Positions 53,721 through 55,743 of a DNA stretch of 55,743 bases are shown one piece after another (position 1 is the first letter of the stretch; each line of letters starts with the position of its first letter). The DNA lies in NCBI GenBank assembly GCA_934454435.1, contig CAKSGA010000003.1, positions 1-55,743 on the forward strand. Direction: 5' to 3'. The notes under the pieces are model-generated. The model had not been told where the DNA came from, made no database searches, and saw only the letters and a program-made list of their open reading frames with translations. Both the position numbers and the translations under genes were made by a program. This stretch comes from an uncultured Oscillospiraceae bacterium. GTDB taxonomy: Bacteria > Bacillota > Clostridia > Oscillospirales > Ruminococcaceae.

Positions 53721-53749
53721 ATTATAACAAATTTTTTTATGAATTTCAA
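53721..53749 (-). promoter_or_regulatory. Promoter of fucI
   Basis: On the minus strand TTGAAA and TATAAT are 17 bases apart. Confidence 0.78.
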
Positions 53750-53832
53750 GAGATTTTATGAATTTTATTCAAATTCTTTGGCAGGATTATATTTCAATTT
53801 TCTTACAAAGCAAGCTTTCTGGAAGCGGAAAC

Positions 53833-53870
53833 GGGCTGCGATATTTTCGCAGCCCGCCTATTTTTATAAT
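53833..53870. terminator. Terminator hairpin after the hydrolase gene
   Basis: GGGCTGCG / CGCAGCCC with a seven-base loop is another copy of the recurrent stem. The plus side has TATTTTT, the minus side only CGTTTCC. Confidence 0.65.
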
Positions 53871-53892
53871 TTCACTGTAAAATCACGATGCA

Positions 53893-54540
53893 TTAACTCC
53901 GCATCAGCCATTCCACGCCCCTGGCTAGCCTTTGCGGGACCCTGCTGAAATGCCCTCCGGGCTCATTTCGGAACACGACCTCCGCCGTGGAGCCCAGTAT
54001 CTGCCTGACCTCCAGCGTTTTCTGCTCAACGGACGCCATCACGGGGTCGGGGGAGTTCTTCTCCTTTCCGCCCAGGCTGAGGTACACCCTTCCATGAACC
54101 GGGTGCTCCCGCAGGAAGTCAGTCCACCCCGGGAACCACATGGAGCCTGAACAGCTTACCGCTCCGCACAGCCCGGGGATCTCCCCGGAGGACGCTGCAT
54201 ACAGCGCAAAAAGTCCCCCCAGGGAATAACCGCAGAGGTACACCCCCGTGAACTCCCCACAACGCCGGGAAAGCTCCCTTACGAACCCCGGGACGAACCC
54301 GACCAGCCGGTCGGCTCCGCCGGAAAAGACCCTGCCGCTGAGCTCCGCCCGCCAGGGCGAATAGTCCCTGTCCCAGTCCACATCGCCGAATTCCGCCAGC
54401 GTGACCTTTGTCCCGGAGCCCTCCAGAAGTCCTGCCACGTCCGTGAAAAGCTCCCGCCCGAACCCGCTGAACAGAACCGCCAGCGCCCCGCCAGAGCCCT
54501 CGTAACGGCAGGAAAACCCGCCGAATTCAAACTCCGTCAT
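53893..54540 (-). CDS. Alpha/beta hydrolase, esterase-like
   Basis: This 215-residue predicted serine hydrolase has the nucleophile elbow GYSLGG with Ser106, a C-terminal histidine (His197 in GGHFSRV) and an aspartate in KNSPDP as likely third residue. There is no signal peptide. The family fits small esterases of the EstD/enterochelin-esterase sort; the substrate is unknown. Its ATG overlaps the final TGA of the broken GNAT gene as ATGA, so it was once translationally coupled to it. Confidence 0.82.
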   Translation of the reverse strand: MTEFEFGGFSCRYEGSGGALAVLFSGFGRELFTDVAGLLEGSGTKVTLAEFGDVDWDRDYSPWRAELSGRVFSGGADRLVGFVPGFVRELSRRCGEFTGVYLCGYSLGGLFALYAASSGEIPGLCGAVSCSGSMWFPGWTDFLREHPVHGRVYLSLGGKEKNSPDPVMASVEQKTLEVRQILGSTAEVVFRNEPGGHFSRVPQRLARGVEWLMRS

Positions 54541-54670
54541 GACATCTTGTGTACGTACATGCGGGAGGTGCCGTCATCACATACCACTGCGGAACGCCCC
54601 ATTTCTCATGGAACCACGCTGCGGCGCTCTCCCTGAGCTCCGGGTGCTCCCTGATGTTCAGTATTTTCAT
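54537..54670 (-). pseudogene. Remnant of a GNAT N-acetyltransferase gene
   Basis: The start is intact: ATG at 54670 overlaps the deformylase stop as ATGA and gives MKILNIREHPELRESAAAWF, then HEKWGVP, typical of small GNAT acetyltransferases. After about 30 residues the homologous frame is lost, and a second frame gives the family's C-terminal end CDDGTSRMYVHKMS with its TGA at 54537-54539. The middle, with the acetyl-CoA site, is deleted and the two ends are out of frame. The open frame as it stands is 47 codons ending at 54527. Assignment to GNAT rests on these two ends and on memory of the family. Confidence 0.7.
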
Positions 54671-55080
54671 ATGAGTATCCCCTCTAAATGGTCAAGCTCA
54701 TGCTGGATTATCTCCGCTGTTATGCCGCTGTATCTGACCCGGCACTTTCGCATGCGCAGGTCAAGGAATTCCACCTCTATCTCCTCGTGACGGGTGACGT
54801 CCTTAGCGCCCTCGTGGCACAGGCAGCCCTCGTTAGTGTCGTAGGTCTCCGGACTCTGCCACCTGACAACGGGGTTCAGCATTACTACATATCTGTTGTT
54901 TTCCTGGAACACGATCATGCGCTTAAGAACGCCTATCATGTTCGCCGCCATGCCGACGCATTCCTCGGCGTGGGCGGCTATCGTTTCCACAAGGTCCTGC
55001 GCCGTCTGAAGGTCCTCTTTCCCCGCAGGGGAGGACTTCTGGCTCAGCAGGAACTTATCCTTTACTATGGGTCTTACCAT
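54667..55080 (-). CDS. def: Peptide deformylase-like protein
   Basis: This 137-residue protein matches peptide deformylase, which removes the formyl group from new N-termini. The metal ligands are present: Cys86 in EGCLC, His127 and His131 in QHELDHLEG, with Glu128 as base. The first motif, usually G-x-G-x-A-A-x-Q, reads VGMAANM, so Met48 stands where the catalytic glutamine is expected. Such variants occur in Firmicutes, perhaps as second deformylases. The ATG at 55080 follows AGGTGG. It is second in the operon after the GH3 gene. Confidence 0.85.
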   Translation of the reverse strand: MVRPIVKDKFLLSQKSSPAGKEDLQTAQDLVETIAAHAEECVGMAANMIGVLKRMIVFQENNRYVVMLNPVVRWQSPETYDTNEGCLCHEGAKDVTRHEEIEVEFLDLRMRKCRVRYSGITAEIIQHELDHLEGILI

Positions 55081-55081
55081 G

Positions 55082-55743
55082 TCAGTTCCACCTTTCCACA
55101 AGCTCGAATTTAATGCTGTCCAGCTTCAGACCGCTGCCGCCAAAATACAGTCTTATTGACATGAAGTTCGACAGGAAGTTCGCATTTCGGCTCTGCTGTA
55201 CAGGTTTTCCGCCGGTACCGTTGAACGTGAACGTGCCACTCGGACTGCCCAGAGCAAACAGCGTGACGGAGGTCTGCGCCAGCTCCGAAAGCGTACTGGA
55301 AGCGGTGATGGTCGCCCTGTAAACTCCGGGCTTCGCCGTGTTCAGACCAAATGCATAATTTCCGCCCTTTTCAGTCGCCATACCGCCGAGGTCAAGGGTC
55401 AGCTCTTCATCAAGGTCATAGAACGTGATGTCGGTGCTGTCGATGTCCGTGGTATCCTCGGGGCGGTTTATTATCTCGGTCTTGTCGTCACAGCCGAGCT
55501 CACGCTTCATCGCATGGGTGGTCAGCAGGAAGCGCAGAATGTTCATCGCATTGCGCTGGAGCTCGCCCCGGGTCAGCTCGCCGCTTGCGAGGGAAGCAAG
55601 GGTGTTATCGTCATTGTGCGCACCGTCCGCAGTCACCATGTAAACATCGTTCTGAGCCATCGCCATCGCCGCAAAGTCAGAGCGGTCGGCGGGCTTGCTG
55701 CGGCGGTTGATGTCAGCCCACCAGTCGGTCATGACGAAACCAT
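55082..55743 (-). CDS. GH3 beta-glucosidase-type protein, C-terminal part (cut by window end)
   Basis: The frame is open to the window end and gives the last 220 residues. It starts in GFVMTDWW, where the aspartate is the GH3 nucleophile, and continues with NDVYMVTADGAHND and the rest of the family C-domain. The final ~110 residues form a likely carbohydrate-binding beta-sandwich (LTLDLGGMATEKGGNYAFGL; GVYRATITASSTLSELAQ). The enzyme hydrolyses beta-glucosides or xylosides. Its stop is two bases before the deformylase start. Confidence 0.88.
   Translation of the reverse strand, partial: GFVMTDWWADINRRSKPADRSDFAAMAMAQNDVYMVTADGAHNDDNTLASLASGELTRGELQRNAMNILRFLLTTHAMKRELGCDDKTEIINRPEDTTDIDSTDITFYDLDEELTLDLGGMATEKGGNYAFGLNTAKPGVYRATITASSTLSELAQTSVTLFALGSPSGTFTFNGTGGKPVQQSRNANFLSNFMSIRLYFGGSGLKLDSIKFELVERWN

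Overview
The window looks like chromosomal DNA of a gut or rumen clostridium of the Oscillospiraceae, most likely Ruminococcus or a close relative. Supporting signs are a type I dockerin on a secreted protein, the clostridial order cmk-plsC-ispH/S1, a one-chain pyruvate:ferredoxin oxidoreductase for anaerobic pyruvate use, and consensus sigma-A promoters spaced 17 bases apart. Genus is an inference; no rRNA or tRNA gene is visible. The content is mostly housekeeping, transport and surface functions. No phage, IS transposase or CRISPR array was found.

Layout. 1-460 is the end of groEL. 641-1603 is a polyprenyl-phosphate glycosyltransferase. 1604-1979 may hold a small structured RNA. 1989-5204 is the cmk-plsC-ispH/S1 operon, in which the S1 half has its own ribosome binding site. 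5314-6243 is a patatin-like lipase on the minus strand. 6642-10214 is nifJ. 10460-11613 holds two related membrane/zinc-ribbon proteins. 11782-16695 (minus) holds fabV and a two-subunit ABC exporter. 16915-18165 is a GH3 lipoprotein. 18376-20665 (minus) is a NatAB-like ABC transporter bracketed by inverted copies of a short palindromic repeat. 20881-24144 (minus) is a three-gene cell-surface glycan operon. 24606-26456 encodes a protein with six exact 72-residue repeats. 26530-28286 (minus) is an ECF sigma, its anti-sigma and a small secreted protein. 28597-32157 is the dockerin protein. 32302-33367 (minus) is azlCD.

33695-39321 is a complete fructose PTS operon (fruR-fruK-fruA-HPr-EI), so the general PTS proteins are made together with the sugar-specific ones. 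39375-41031 (minus) is a second ECF sigma/anti-sigma pair. 41155-41400 is a MITE-like element between 29-base direct repeats that duplicate a terminator hairpin. Then, all on the minus strand: a methyltransferase, MoxR-DUF58, an ECF transporter energizing module with cytidine deaminase and a tyrosine phosphatase, a MacB-type permease with its adaptor, an unfamiliar protein with an RRXRR-like N-terminus, L-fucose isomerase, and the operon GH3 - deformylase-like - broken GNAT - hydrolase, whose first gene runs off the window.

The best leads for undescribed biology are the 72-residue repeat protein, the RRXRR-like protein with its repeated start region, the paired membrane/zinc-ribbon proteins, the MITE-like element, and the covarying hairpin family found in three intergenic regions.
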